A stretch of 6,353 nt of DNA from Actinomycetes bacterium (GCA_025350775.1 JANXXF010000327.1:1-6353), one strand, 5' to 3'. Positions 1-5,767 are shown, counted from the stretch's first letter. Notes: generated by a model from the letters alone, not told the origin. Numbers and translations: made by a program.

Positions 1-2
1 CT

Positions 3-1250
3 GTGATCGACCGCGCGCTCGTCTCCGAGTGCGTGCACTGCGGCTTCTGCCTGCCCACCTGCCCGACCTGGAGCCTGTGGGGCGAGGAGATGGACTCGCC
101 GCGCGGCCGCCTGCACCTGATGGCCGGCCTCAGCGACGGCACCATCCAGCTCACCGACACGGTCGTCGAGCACTTCGACCGCTGCCTCGGCTGCGACGCC
201 TGTGTCACAGCCTGCCCGTCGGGTGTGCAGTACGGGACGCTGATCGAGCAGACCCGCGGCCTGATCGAGGAGACGCACGAGCGCGGCCTGCTCGACGAGG
301 CGCGGCGCTCGCTGCTGCTGGCGGCGCTCACCCGGCCATGGGTGCTGCGGGCCGGGCTCGTGCTGGCGCCGCTCGGACGGAAGCTGCCGCTGCCCGGGCC
401 GCTGCGGCCGCTCGGCGAGCTCGCCCCGCCGTGGCGGGTGCGCCGACAGGGGCCGGCCGCGCTGGCCGCGCTGGGCGCGCCGCGCGCCCGCGTCGGCTTG
501 CTGGCGGGCTGCGTCCAGTCGGTGGTGTTCGGCGACGTCAATGCCGCGACCGCGCGTGTGCTCGCCGCCGACGGCTACGACGTCGTCGTCCCCGAGCTGC
601 CCTGCTGCGGCGCCCTGCACGCGCACTCGGGCCGCCTCGAGCAGGCCCGGGCCCGCTCCCGCCGGACGATCGAGGCGTTCGAGCAGGCGGACGTCGACCT
701 GATCGCGGTCAATGCCGCCGGCTGCGGCTCCCACCTGCGCGAGGTCGACCGCCTCTTCGCCGGCGATCCCGCCTGGCACGAGCGCGCCGAGGCGATCGCC
801 GCGAAGGTGCGCGACGTTTCCGAGCTCCTCGCCGACCCGATCGGCCAGCGTGCCCGCCGCCATCCGCTCGAGCTCCGCGTCGCGTTCCAGGACTCGTGCC
901 ACCTCGCGCACGCGCAGGGCATCCGTGACGCACCGCGGGCGATGCTCGCGGCCATTCCCGGACTCACCCTCGCGGAGCCGGCCGAGCAGCCGATCTGCTG
1001 CGGCTCCGCCGGCCTCTACAACCTCGTCCAGCCCGCGGCCGCCCGTGCGCTCGGCGACCGCAAGGCCGCGAACGTCCTCGCGGCCGAGCCGGACGTCTAC
1101 GCGAGCGGCAACCCCGGCTGCCTGCTCCAGGTCTCGACAGCGCTGCGCCGCGCGGGCCGGCCACTGCCGGCGCTGCACCCGGTCGAGCTGCTCGACGCGT
1201 CGCTGCGGGCGCTGCCCGTGGTCGCCGTCCTCGCGCTCGCGCGCCGCTGA
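3..1250 (+). CDS. glcF: Glycolate oxidase iron-sulfur subunit GlcF
   Basis: This is the electron-transferring subunit of the membrane-associated glycolate oxidase (GlcDEF), which oxidises glycolate to glyoxylate; GlcD and GlcE carry FAD and GlcF passes electrons onward. The 415-residue protein matches the family's usual length of about 400. It has two 4Fe-4S motifs: C10-C13-C16-C20 (CVHCGFCLPTCP, followed by DSPRGR) and C61-C64-C67-C71. Two cysteine-rich CCG domains follow: C170, CCG at 201-203 and C241; then C299, CCG at 332-334 and C373. The chosen GTG overlaps a TGA (bases 4-6) that could end an upstream frame, a classic GTGA overlap implying translational coupling to a preceding gene, perhaps glcE. 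The first cluster lies nearer the N-terminus than in many relatives, so a start beyond the left edge cannot be excluded. Related oxidoreductases such as GlpC share the architecture, but the first-cluster motif favours GlcF. Confidence 0.9.
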   Translation: MIDRALVSECVHCGFCLPTCPTWSLWGEEMDSPRGRLHLMAGLSDGTIQLTDTVVEHFDRCLGCDACVTACPSGVQYGTLIEQTRGLIEETHERGLLDEARRSLLLAALTRPWVLRAGLVLAPLGRKLPLPGPLRPLGELAPPWRVRRQGPAALAALGAPRARVGLLAGCVQSVVFGDVNAATARVLAADGYDVVVPELPCCGALHAHSGRLEQARARSRRTIEAFEQADVDLIAVNAAGCGSHLREVDRLFAGDPAWHERAEAIAAKVRDVSELLADPIGQRARRHPLELRVAFQDSCHLAHAQGIRDAPRAMLAAIPGLTLAEPAEQPICCGSAGLYNLVQPAAARALGDRKAANVLAAEPDVYASGNPGCLLQVSTALRRAGRPLPALHPVELLDASLRALPVVAVLALARR

Positions 1251-1285
1251 CAGCAGTCGCCCGGAGCCTGTGCCCCTGGCGCAGC

Positions 1286-1314
1286 TTGAAATCAGAGCGC
1301 GTTTTCTGTATACA
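1286..1314 (+). promoter_or_regulatory. Sigma70-type promoter for the substrate-binding protein gene
   Basis: A -35 box TTGAAA (1286-1291, 5 of 6 to consensus) is followed after exactly 17 bases by a -10 box TATACA (1309-1314, 4 of 6). Transcription would begin near 1320, giving a leader of about 40 bases before the ATG at 1361. The -10 lies inside the palindrome TGTATACA. The local A/T richness is unusual in this GC-rich window. The promoter sits in the 110-base gap after glcF, so the binding protein gene can be expressed independently. Confidence 0.7.
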
Positions 1315-1344
1315 AACGGAGTTCTTACCCCCCCGATCCGCCCG

Positions 1345-1353
1345 AAAGAGAGG
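1345..1353 (+). promoter_or_regulatory. Ribosome binding site fixing the start at 1361
   Basis: AAAGAGAGG ends 7 bases before the ATG at 1361, an appropriate Shine-Dalgarno spacing. It supports 1361 rather than the in-frame TTG at 1286, which is itself part of the -35 box. The protein made from 1361 also begins directly with a well-formed signal peptide. Confidence 0.7.
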
Positions 1354-1360
1354 TACTTCG

Positions 1361-3079
1361 ATGAGGCTTCCCCTCAGGAAGCGGTCGCTCGCGGCTCTGC
1401 TCCTGGCGCTTGCCGCCGTGGTTGCCGTGGGTGCACTTGCCGGCACCGGTTTCGCCTCCGGCTCGAAGAGCGCTGCCAAGGACACGCTCGTCGTGCTTCA
1501 GGACGATGTTGCAGTTGCGCTCGACCTGGACGGCGCCAACGCCGCTCAGCCGCAGCTCCAGGAGATCCTCATCAACACGATGTCGCCGCTCCTGAACTAC
1601 CCGAACAAGACGAACGGCGCCATCCTCGAGCCGCAGTACAAGGTCACGACGCAGGGCTTCCGCCCGCAGCTCGCCACGTCGTGGTCGAAGAGCGGCCTGA
1701 CCTGGACGTTCAAACTGCGCAAGGGCGTCAAGTCCTGCGCCGGCAACGAGTTCACCGCCGACGACGTGGTCTACACGTTCCAGCGCGGCAAGTCGGTCTC
1801 GGGTGCCGCACCGGTCGCCTGGTTCCTCTCGAACGTCGGTGCCGTCCTCGGCCTCGAGGTGTTCGGCAAGGATCCGAAGGCCAAGGTGCTCAAGGACACC
1901 GAGGTCAAGAAGATCGACGACTACACGGTGCAGATCACCCAGATGAATCCGAACGAGCTGTTCCCGCGCGTGCTCGAGATCTTCGCGCTCTTTATGTTCG
2001 ACTCCAAGGAGACGAAGGCGCACGCGACGGCGAAGGACCCGTGGTCGCACAACTACGTCAACACTGTCTCCTCGCCCGGCTTCGGCCCGTACTGCCTCAG
2101 CAAGTGGGTCAAGGGCTCCGAGACCGATCTGACGGTCAACCCGAACGGCTGGTACGGCGGGAAGCCGCAGTTCAGCAAGATCATCATCCGCAAGGTGCCG
2201 GCGAACTCGAACCGCGTCGCCGCGATCCAGAGCGGTGCAGCTGACATCGTCACGAACCTGACGCCGCAGGAGAACGCGAACGTCGCCAAGAACGCCAACG
2301 TGACGGTGCTCAAGAACGCCGGCCCGAAGATCCTCACCCTGGGCCTCTCGTTCAACTTCAAGCCGTGGAACGACGCGACGAACCGCCTGCTCCGCCAGGC
2401 TGTCGCCTACGCCCTGCCGTACGAGGAGATCTACAAGGCCGACTACCTGGGCACGGCTCGCAAGTGGAATGGCCTCTGCGCCGACTCGTACTTCGGCTTC
2501 GTGCCGCACACGCAGTACGTCACGAACATCCCGAAGGCCAAGGCGCTGATGACGCAGGCCGGCTTCCCCGACGGCAAGGGCCTCGAGACCGACGGTCTCA
2601 AGCTCACCTACGCGGCCGAGCGTCGCGCGCTGATGGAGCCGATCGCCAACCGCATCAAGACGGCGCTCTCACAGATCGGCATCAACATCACGCTCGATCC
2701 GATCTCGCAGGCCGAGTACACCGACCGCACGCTCACGAAGTACGACGTGCCGATGTTCCTCGCCGACCAGGATCGCCCGCTCGGCCCGGATGTCGGGTAC
2801 TGCTCGCTCCTGTTCTACGTCTCGAAGAAGAACGGCGGCCTGAACACCCCGTTCGCGTACAGCAACGCGGCATTCGACGCGCTCTACAAGACGACGTCGA
2901 AGACGACGGGTGCCACGCGCCTCGCCGCTCTGAAGAAGATGCAGGACATCCTGATGACCGACCTGCCGGGCATCCCGGTGGCGCAGGTCAGCACACAGCT
3001 CGCCGTCCGCAAGGGCATCACGGGCTGGGTCGCGACGAACTACGACATCCTCAGCTACCTGGAGTTCAAGTCGGCCTAA
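1361..3079 (+). CDS. ABC transporter substrate-binding protein, family 5 (peptide/nickel/oligosaccharide type)
   Basis: This 572-residue extracytoplasmic protein would capture a solute, probably a peptide or related compound, for ABC import. The N-terminus has a basic n-region (MRLPLRKR) and a long Ala/Leu/Val core ending near LAGTGFAS at about residue 32. No lipobox cysteine is present, so it appears to be cleaved by signal peptidase I rather than lipid-anchored. Family 5 hallmarks follow in order: an N-terminal lobe with TWTFKLRKGVK and TADDVVYTFQR (residues 132-142), the GFGPYCL...W hinge-side strand near 241, VAAIQSGAADI, LLRQAVAYAL, and the C-terminal LPGIPVAQ region. The mature part has four cysteines (C126, C245, C373, C481), which could form disulfides outside the cell. 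It has its own promoter and terminator and no permease or ATPase neighbours, so its transporter partner must lie elsewhere. The family does not fix the substrate. Confidence 0.9.
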   Translation: MRLPLRKRSLAALLLALAAVVAVGALAGTGFASGSKSAAKDTLVVLQDDVAVALDLDGANAAQPQLQEILINTMSPLLNYPNKTNGAILEPQYKVTTQGFRPQLATSWSKSGLTWTFKLRKGVKSCAGNEFTADDVVYTFQRGKSVSGAAPVAWFLSNVGAVLGLEVFGKDPKAKVLKDTEVKKIDDYTVQITQMNPNELFPRVLEIFALFMFDSKETKAHATAKDPWSHNYVNTVSSPGFGPYCLSKWVKGSETDLTVNPNGWYGGKPQFSKIIIRKVPANSNRVAAIQSGAADIVTNLTPQENANVAKNANVTVLKNAGPKILTLGLSFNFKPWNDATNRLLRQAVAYALPYEEIYKADYLGTARKWNGLCADSYFGFVPHTQYVTNIPKAKALMTQAGFPDGKGLETDGLKLTYAAERRALMEPIANRIKTALSQIGINITLDPISQAEYTDRTLTKYDVPMFLADQDRPLGPDVGYCSLLFYVSKKNGGLNTPFAYSNAAFDALYKTTSKTTGATRLAALKKMQDILMTDLPGIPVAQVSTQLAVRKGITGWVATNYDILSYLEFKSA

Positions 3080-3105
3080 CGGCGACCTGACGCACACGAG
3101 GTGAT

Positions 3106-3139
3106 GGAGGGGCGGCCGCGAGGCCGCCCCTCCGCTTTT
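3106..3139 (+). terminator. Rho-independent terminator after the binding protein gene
   Basis: A perfect 12-bp stem, GGAGGGGCGGCC (3106-3117) with its complement at 3122-3133, is closed by a GCGA tetraloop of the stable GNRA class. TTTT follows at 3136-3139. It begins 26 bases after the TAA at 3077-3079. There is no U-tract on the opposite strand, so it acts on plus-strand transcripts. Confidence 0.9.
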
Positions 3140-3164
3140 CCGTGAGCGCTTGCCGTGAAGGCGG
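3133..3164 (+). repeat. 32-nt direct repeat, copy A
   Basis: This segment matches 3460-3491 at 26 of 32 positions. The shared blocks are CGCTTTTCCG, CTTGCCGT and GGCGG in identical spacing. It begins at the last stem base of the first terminator and runs beyond its T-run. The shared T-run alone would not explain the matching downstream blocks. Confidence 0.6.
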
Positions 3165-3377
3165 GCCGCCGCATTCCCGAAGCGGGCCTCGCCGCGAGGC
3201 TCAGCGCCCGCGCGCCCGGGTTCACCGTGCGCCTTGCCGGCGACTGCGTCACGCCCCGCACCGCCTCCAGGCGATCGCCGAGGGCCACGCGGCCGGTCGT
3301 TCGGTGTAGCTCCGGCGGCGCGGAGTCGCGTCGGAAATCGGCTGCCCTCCCCCCCCTGGTCCGCAAGGCCCTCGCCG

Positions 3378-3411
3378 AACTTACCCTCCAGCACGCTCTG
3401 GAGGGTAAGTT
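3378..3411. repeat. Perfect 14-bp inverted repeat with 6-nt loop
   Basis: AACTTACCCTCCAG (3378-3391) and its exact reverse complement (3398-3411) are separated by CACGCT. The stem is only half G/C, unlike its surroundings. Three more pairs can form if one base is bulged (C3376, C3375 and G3374 with G3412, G3413 and C3414). No T-run follows on either strand, so it is not a standard terminator. It may be an RNA hairpin, a large operator or a relic of a mobile element. Confidence 0.85.
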
Positions 3412-3443
3412 GGCCGACACCGCCCGAAAGGGGTGGTAGGTCC

Positions 3444-3466
3444 GCGCCCGGCCGGCGGGCGCTTTT
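3444..3466 (+). terminator. Second rho-independent terminator, upstream of the GlgE-like gene
   Basis: A 7-bp all-G/C stem, GCGCCCG (3444-3450) with CGGGCGC (3456-3462), encloses the loop GCCGG and is followed at once by TTTT (3463-3466). It ends 39 bases before the GTG start at 3506. It could terminate a small RNA, act as an attenuator for the gene behind it, or back up the first terminator. Confidence 0.65.
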
Positions 3467-3491
3467 CCGCGGACACTTGCCGTCGAGGCGG
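3460..3491 (+). repeat. 32-nt direct repeat, copy B
   Basis: This is the second copy of the repeat at 3133-3164, starting 327 bases later. It also begins inside the 3' arm of a terminator stem and includes the T-run. Its right part overlaps the candidate promoter of the GlgE-like gene. Confidence 0.6.
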
Positions 3492-3497
3492 TAGCGT
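3470..3497 (+). promoter_or_regulatory. Candidate promoter giving a leaderless transcript
   Basis: CGGACA (3470-3475, 4 of 6 to TTGACA) lies 16 bases before TAGCGT (3492-3497), which fits the actinobacterial TANNNT -10. Transcription would start at about 3504-3506, essentially on the GTG. Leaderless messages are common in actinobacteria, and the nearest purine-rich stretch (GAGGCGG, ending at 3491) is 14 bases away, far for a Shine-Dalgarno. The motifs are short, so this is tentative. Confidence 0.35.
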
Positions 3498-3505
3498 TCC
3501 CCTCA

Positions 3506-5101
3506 GTGCCGCCCCGTCCACCTGCCGGCGCGCCCGGGATCCGCATCCTCGACGTCGACCCGCCGTCGCTGCCCGGCCGCGACCTGCCGCGCGGCAGCGT
3601 CGACGAGTGGGTGCAGGTCAGCGCGACGTTCGTCCGGCACGGCGACGAGCGGGTCATGGGCATGCTCCGCTACCGGCCCGCAGGCGGCCGCCGCTGGCGC
3701 TACGCGCCGCTCTACGCCCTCCCCGACGACCGCTTCAGCGGCTCGTTCCTGTCCGACGCGCCCGGCCTCTGGCAGGTGCAGCTCGACGCCTGGGTTAACC
3801 GCTGGGACGTGTGGCGCACGGACGTGTCCGCACGGGTGCAGGGCGCCGGGCAGGCCGACTACGCCGCCGAGATCGCCGCCGGCCGCGCGCTGCTCGAGGG
3901 CTACCGCCACTTCCCCTTCGTGGTCGAGACGCTCGAGCTCGCCGACGCTGCCGCCGACCAGACGCTCCAGCTCGTCACGCTGCTCGCGGTCGACGCGCTT
4001 CCCGACCAGCACGAGCTCGTCTCGCTGCCGCGCCCGCTCGTCGTCGCCGTCGATCCCGAGGCGGCGGTCAACGGCGCCTGGCTCGATCTGCCGGAGGAGG
4101 CCTCGCCGACGCTGCTCGGCCGCGTAGCGGCCGTCGGCTTCGACACGGCGCTCGTGGCGCGTGGCGTGTGGCTCGGCGGGGAGGGCGGGGCGGGCGGGGC
4201 GGCGGGCATCGGCGCGGTGGGCACGGGCGCGGACGCTGCCCGTGCCCGTGCCCGTGTTGAGGCGCTGGTCGCCGCCGCCGACGCCGACGGGCTGCGGCTG
4301 GCGCTGGGCGTGGCGGTGGGCGACGCGTTGGCGGTCGCGCTGGCGGGAGCGGGGAGTGCCGCTGCGATCGACGGCCTCTGCGCCGAGCTTCTCGCTTGGA
4401 TCGCCGCCGGTGTCTCGTCGTTCGAGGTCGAGGGCGCAGCCCGGCTGCCGTTGCCCGCCTGGGAGGCGGTGCTCGGCCAGGTGCTGGGCGTCGCCCCGGA
4501 AGCGATCTTCTCGGCCGCGGGGCCGCTGCGGCCTGCGCTCGCCCGCGCGCTCGGGCTCGCCGGCTTCGCCCAGCTCTCGACCCGCCTCGACGAGGTGCCG
4601 ACGCGGACGGCGGCCGAGCTGCTCGTGCAGCAGCCCACCAGGTCGCTGACGTCGCCGCTGCCACGGCTCCGGCTGAGCGCCTGCGGCGGTGGTGCCCTCG
4701 TCGCCGCGGCGACGCTCTCCTCGTCCTTCGGGGTCGTCGGGCCGGACGCCGGCGCGCTCGTGCTCGCCAGGCGCCTCGCCGACCTGCGGCAGGCGCGGCC
4801 GGCGCTCCGTCCCGGCTCCGAGCTCCGGTTCCTCGACCCGGCCGACGACGGCGTGCTCGCGTTTCTGCGCAGCGCACCGCGGGACGAGCTGCTCGTCGTC
4901 ATCAATCGGCGCCCGGACTGCCCGCTCGAGACGGCGCTCATGCTGCCACCGCGGGACGGCGCCGCCAGCGCCGCCGAGGCTGGCGACGTCGCTGCCGTCG
5001 ACCTGCTCGCGGACGGCGAGCGCCGGCTGGAGTGGCGTAACGGGTCGTGCGACCTGACGCTGCCGCCGGGCGGCGCGCTCGTGCTGCGGCTCGAGCGCTA
5101 G
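3506..5101 (+). CDS. Degenerate GlgE-like (maltosyltransferase family) protein, probably catalytically inactive
   Basis: The 531 residues follow the order of GlgE (alpha-1,4-glucan:maltose-1-phosphate maltosyltransferase), which builds glucan from maltose-1-phosphate in the cytoplasm. Residues 12-110 resemble its N-terminal domain (VSATFVRHG, MLRYRP, DRFSGSF, GLWQVQLDAW, WR), followed by helices to about 160. Residues 178-217 (VVAVDPEAAVNGAWLDLP...VAAVGFDTALV) match the entry to the barrel, but WYELFPRS has become WLDLPEEA. Residues 303-356 (VSSFEVEG...AIFSAAGPLRP...GFAQ) match the catalytic segment: the FRVDN nucleophile Asp is E309 and the LAEAF acid/base Glu is A338. No Asp remains between 363 and 413, where NTPDIL is expected. 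ATLSSSFGVVGP (402-413) and the C-terminal beta-domain are recognisable. GlgE is usually about 650-700 residues, and the barrel is shortened around 218-290. The frame is intact, arguing for a maintained protein rather than a pseudogene. GTG is the only start after the in-frame TAG at 3437. No glg or tre genes adjoin. A regulatory, glycan-binding or GlgE-partner role is conjecture. Confidence 0.8.
   Translation: MPPRPPAGAPGIRILDVDPPSLPGRDLPRGSVDEWVQVSATFVRHGDERVMGMLRYRPAGGRRWRYAPLYALPDDRFSGSFLSDAPGLWQVQLDAWVNRWDVWRTDVSARVQGAGQADYAAEIAAGRALLEGYRHFPFVVETLELADAAADQTLQLVTLLAVDALPDQHELVSLPRPLVVAVDPEAAVNGAWLDLPEEASPTLLGRVAAVGFDTALVARGVWLGGEGGAGGAAGIGAVGTGADAARARARVEALVAAADADGLRLALGVAVGDALAVALAGAGSAAAIDGLCAELLAWIAAGVSSFEVEGAARLPLPAWEAVLGQVLGVAPEAIFSAAGPLRPALARALGLAGFAQLSTRLDEVPTRTAAELLVQQPTRSLTSPLPRLRLSACGGGALVAAATLSSSFGVVGPDAGALVLARRLADLRQARPALRPGSELRFLDPADDGVLAFLRSAPRDELLVVINRRPDCPLETALMLPPRDGAASAAEAGDVAAVDLLADGERRLEWRNGSCDLTLPPGGALVLRLER
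4178..4206 (+). other. G-quadruplex-type G-run cluster inside the GlgE-like gene
   Basis: Five runs of three or four G (4178-4181, 4183-4185, 4187-4190, 4192-4194, 4196-4199) are separated by single bases, and a further GGG lies at 4204-4206. This satisfies the standard quadruplex pattern on the coding strand. It encodes the Gly/Ala-rich stretch at about residues 224-234, where the normal barrel sequence is missing. Confidence 0.7.
4238..4255 (+). repeat. Hexanucleotide tandem repeat (GCCCGT)x3
   Basis: Three exact copies of GCCCGT encode Ala-Arg three times (residues 245-250). GGGCACGGGC at 4219-4228 is the exact reverse complement of 4238-4247, giving a 10-bp hairpin with a 9-base loop in the coding sequence. 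A six-base repeat can expand or contract without shifting the frame. Confidence 0.85.
5098..5101. other. Convergent stop codons sharing CTAG
   Basis: The palindrome CTAG holds the TAG of the GlgE-like gene on the plus strand (5099-5101) and the TAG of the secreted-protein gene on the minus strand (5100-5098). The two genes overlap tail to tail by four bases. No terminator hairpin with a T-run is visible for either, so their transcripts probably overlap. Confidence 0.9.
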
Positions 5102-5727
5102 CTGCCGGCCATCGCGCCGGGCGCCACGCCGGCTACCGCGCCGGCTACCCCGCCGGCCGGGCGGCACGCGACCGGTGGCCGCGCCTCCGCAGCCAGCATC
5201 CACGCCGGCAGAGCCATCCGGCCTGCGGTCGCCGCGGCCGTCACTGCGGCCCGCCACTGCTTCAACGCCTGGGCGGCCGCGGCGAAGCGCGAACGCGCCG
5301 TCGCCACCACCAGTGTGTCGCCCACCTCGAGCGCGCCCGAGAGCGGTGCTGCCACCTGGAACAGCGCAATCAGCGCCATCGTCAGGGTCGCGTGGGCTGC
5401 CCGCAGCCGCCGTGGCGGCGCGATGCCGCCGCCCTCCTCGACGTAGTGGCTGATCGACTGGGCGAGCACGTCGACCTGGCGGGAGGCCTGCGCCCAGCGG
5501 GCGTCGCGAGCGGGTGGTAGCCGGTCGAGCAGGCGCTGCGTCGTGGCGCTGAGCGTGACGGCCAGGCGCGCGTCCTCCTCCATGTCCGCGATGTACGCGG
5601 TGAGGGTGTGATCCAGGGGGCAGGTCGCGGCAGCCTGTGCGGTCGGCGCTGCCGCGGACGCTGCCGCCGCCGGCCCAGCGACGAGCGCCACGGCGGCAAC
5701 GGCTGCGGCTGCCAGCGCCACCACCAT
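5098..5727 (-). CDS. Unrecognised secreted alpha-helical protein
   Basis: No family is recognised. The 209-residue product begins with a very hydrophobic Ala/Val segment (about residues 1-25) followed by Ala-rich sequence, consistent with a signal peptide or N-terminal anchor. C36 is preceded by AAT, a poor lipobox, so lipidation is doubtful. Residues 37-170 look helical and amphipathic (for example ATTQRLLDRLPPARDARW and PPRRLRAAHATLTMALIALF), then a Gly/Ala-rich tail follows with a second cysteine, C188. GC-rich third positions support coding. The ATG lacks a clear ribosome binding site and basic residues. GTG codons at 5724 and 5721 are alternatives, and a non-standard CTG at 5760 would add a basic GRRPG n-region. 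It lies 40 bases after the stop of the cupin-like gene on the same strand, so co-transcription is likely. The tail comes partly from a 12-nt tandem repeat at 5128-5159. Confidence 0.7.
   Translation of the reverse strand: MVVALAAAAVAAVALVAGPAAAASAAAPTAQAAATCPLDHTLTAYIADMEEDARLAVTLSATTQRLLDRLPPARDARWAQASRQVDVLAQSISHYVEEGGGIAPPRRLRAAHATLTMALIALFQVAAPLSGALEVGDTLVVATARSRFAAAAQALKQWRAAVTAAATAGRMALPAWMLAAEARPPVACRPAGGVAGAVAGVAPGAMAGS
5128..5159. repeat. 12-nt tandem repeat at the 3' end of the secreted-protein gene
   Basis: GCCGGCTACCGC (5128-5139) is repeated as GCCGGCTACCCC (5140-5151), followed by a partial third unit, GCCGGCCGG, interrupted after GCCGGC. On the minus strand it encodes the repetitive Gly-Val-Ala-Gly tail near residues 192-202. 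Confidence 0.75.
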
Positions 5728-5767
5728 GCCGGCCGGCGCCGTACCCGGCCTGCGGCCCAGCTGTGCG

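Larger units (their letters stand above)
3378..3466 (+). ncRNA. Candidate 3' part of a structured RNA
   Basis: Three hairpins lie in series: the 14-bp stem at 3378-3411, a GAAA-tetraloop hairpin at 3418-3435, and a terminator stem with TTTT ending at 3466. A terminator needs a transcript, yet no gene lies between the two terminators, which raises the possibility of an unannotated RNA or an attenuated leader. No promoter could be identified and the 5' end is unknown. High GC makes chance folding common, so confidence is low. Confidence 0.3.
3140..3505. other. Gene-free, hairpin-rich intergenic interval
   Basis: This interval lies between the binding-protein terminator and the GlgE-like gene. 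Short open frames cross it on both strands, but they are Arg/Ala/Pro-rich, resemble nothing recognised and have no ribosome binding sites. It contains a nested hairpin (GCGGG 3182-3186 with CCCGC 3207-3211, inner CCTCG/CGAGG), a run of eight C at 3349-3356, the perfect inverted repeat at 3378-3411, a GAAA-loop hairpin at 3418-3435 and a second terminator. A non-coding RNA or leader is possible; no known riboswitch class is recognised. Confidence 0.5.

Noticed and set aside
1286..1360. TTG start at 1286 for the binding protein
   Set aside because: The TTG is the first part of a -35 box, and a ribosome binding site plus signal peptide support the ATG at 1361.
712..2244. 510-codon plus-strand frame spanning the end of glcF and the start of the binding protein gene
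   Set aside because: It runs out of frame through two well-supported genes plus a promoter, and its product is low-complexity Arg/Ser/Ala.
3200..3240. tRNA-like T-arm around GGGTTCACC
   Set aside because: The flanking bases do not form a paired T-stem, and no acceptor or anticodon arm fits.
3155..3439. Small plus-strand frame of 94 codons in the intergenic interval
   Set aside because: It starts inside a repeat, runs through the 14-bp inverted repeat, resembles nothing recognised and has no ribosome binding site.
3076..3663. Minus-strand frame of 195 codons across the intergenic interval
   Set aside because: Its composition is Arg/Ala/Pro/Ser-rich with no motif, and it overlaps a terminator and the start of the GlgE-like gene.
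3503..5257. Long minus-strand open frame of 584 codons opposite the GlgE-like gene
   Set aside because: Its product is Arg/Gly/Ala-rich with no recognisable domain, and its length is explained by stop-poor high-GC DNA. The plus strand shows clear GlgE family similarity over the same bases.
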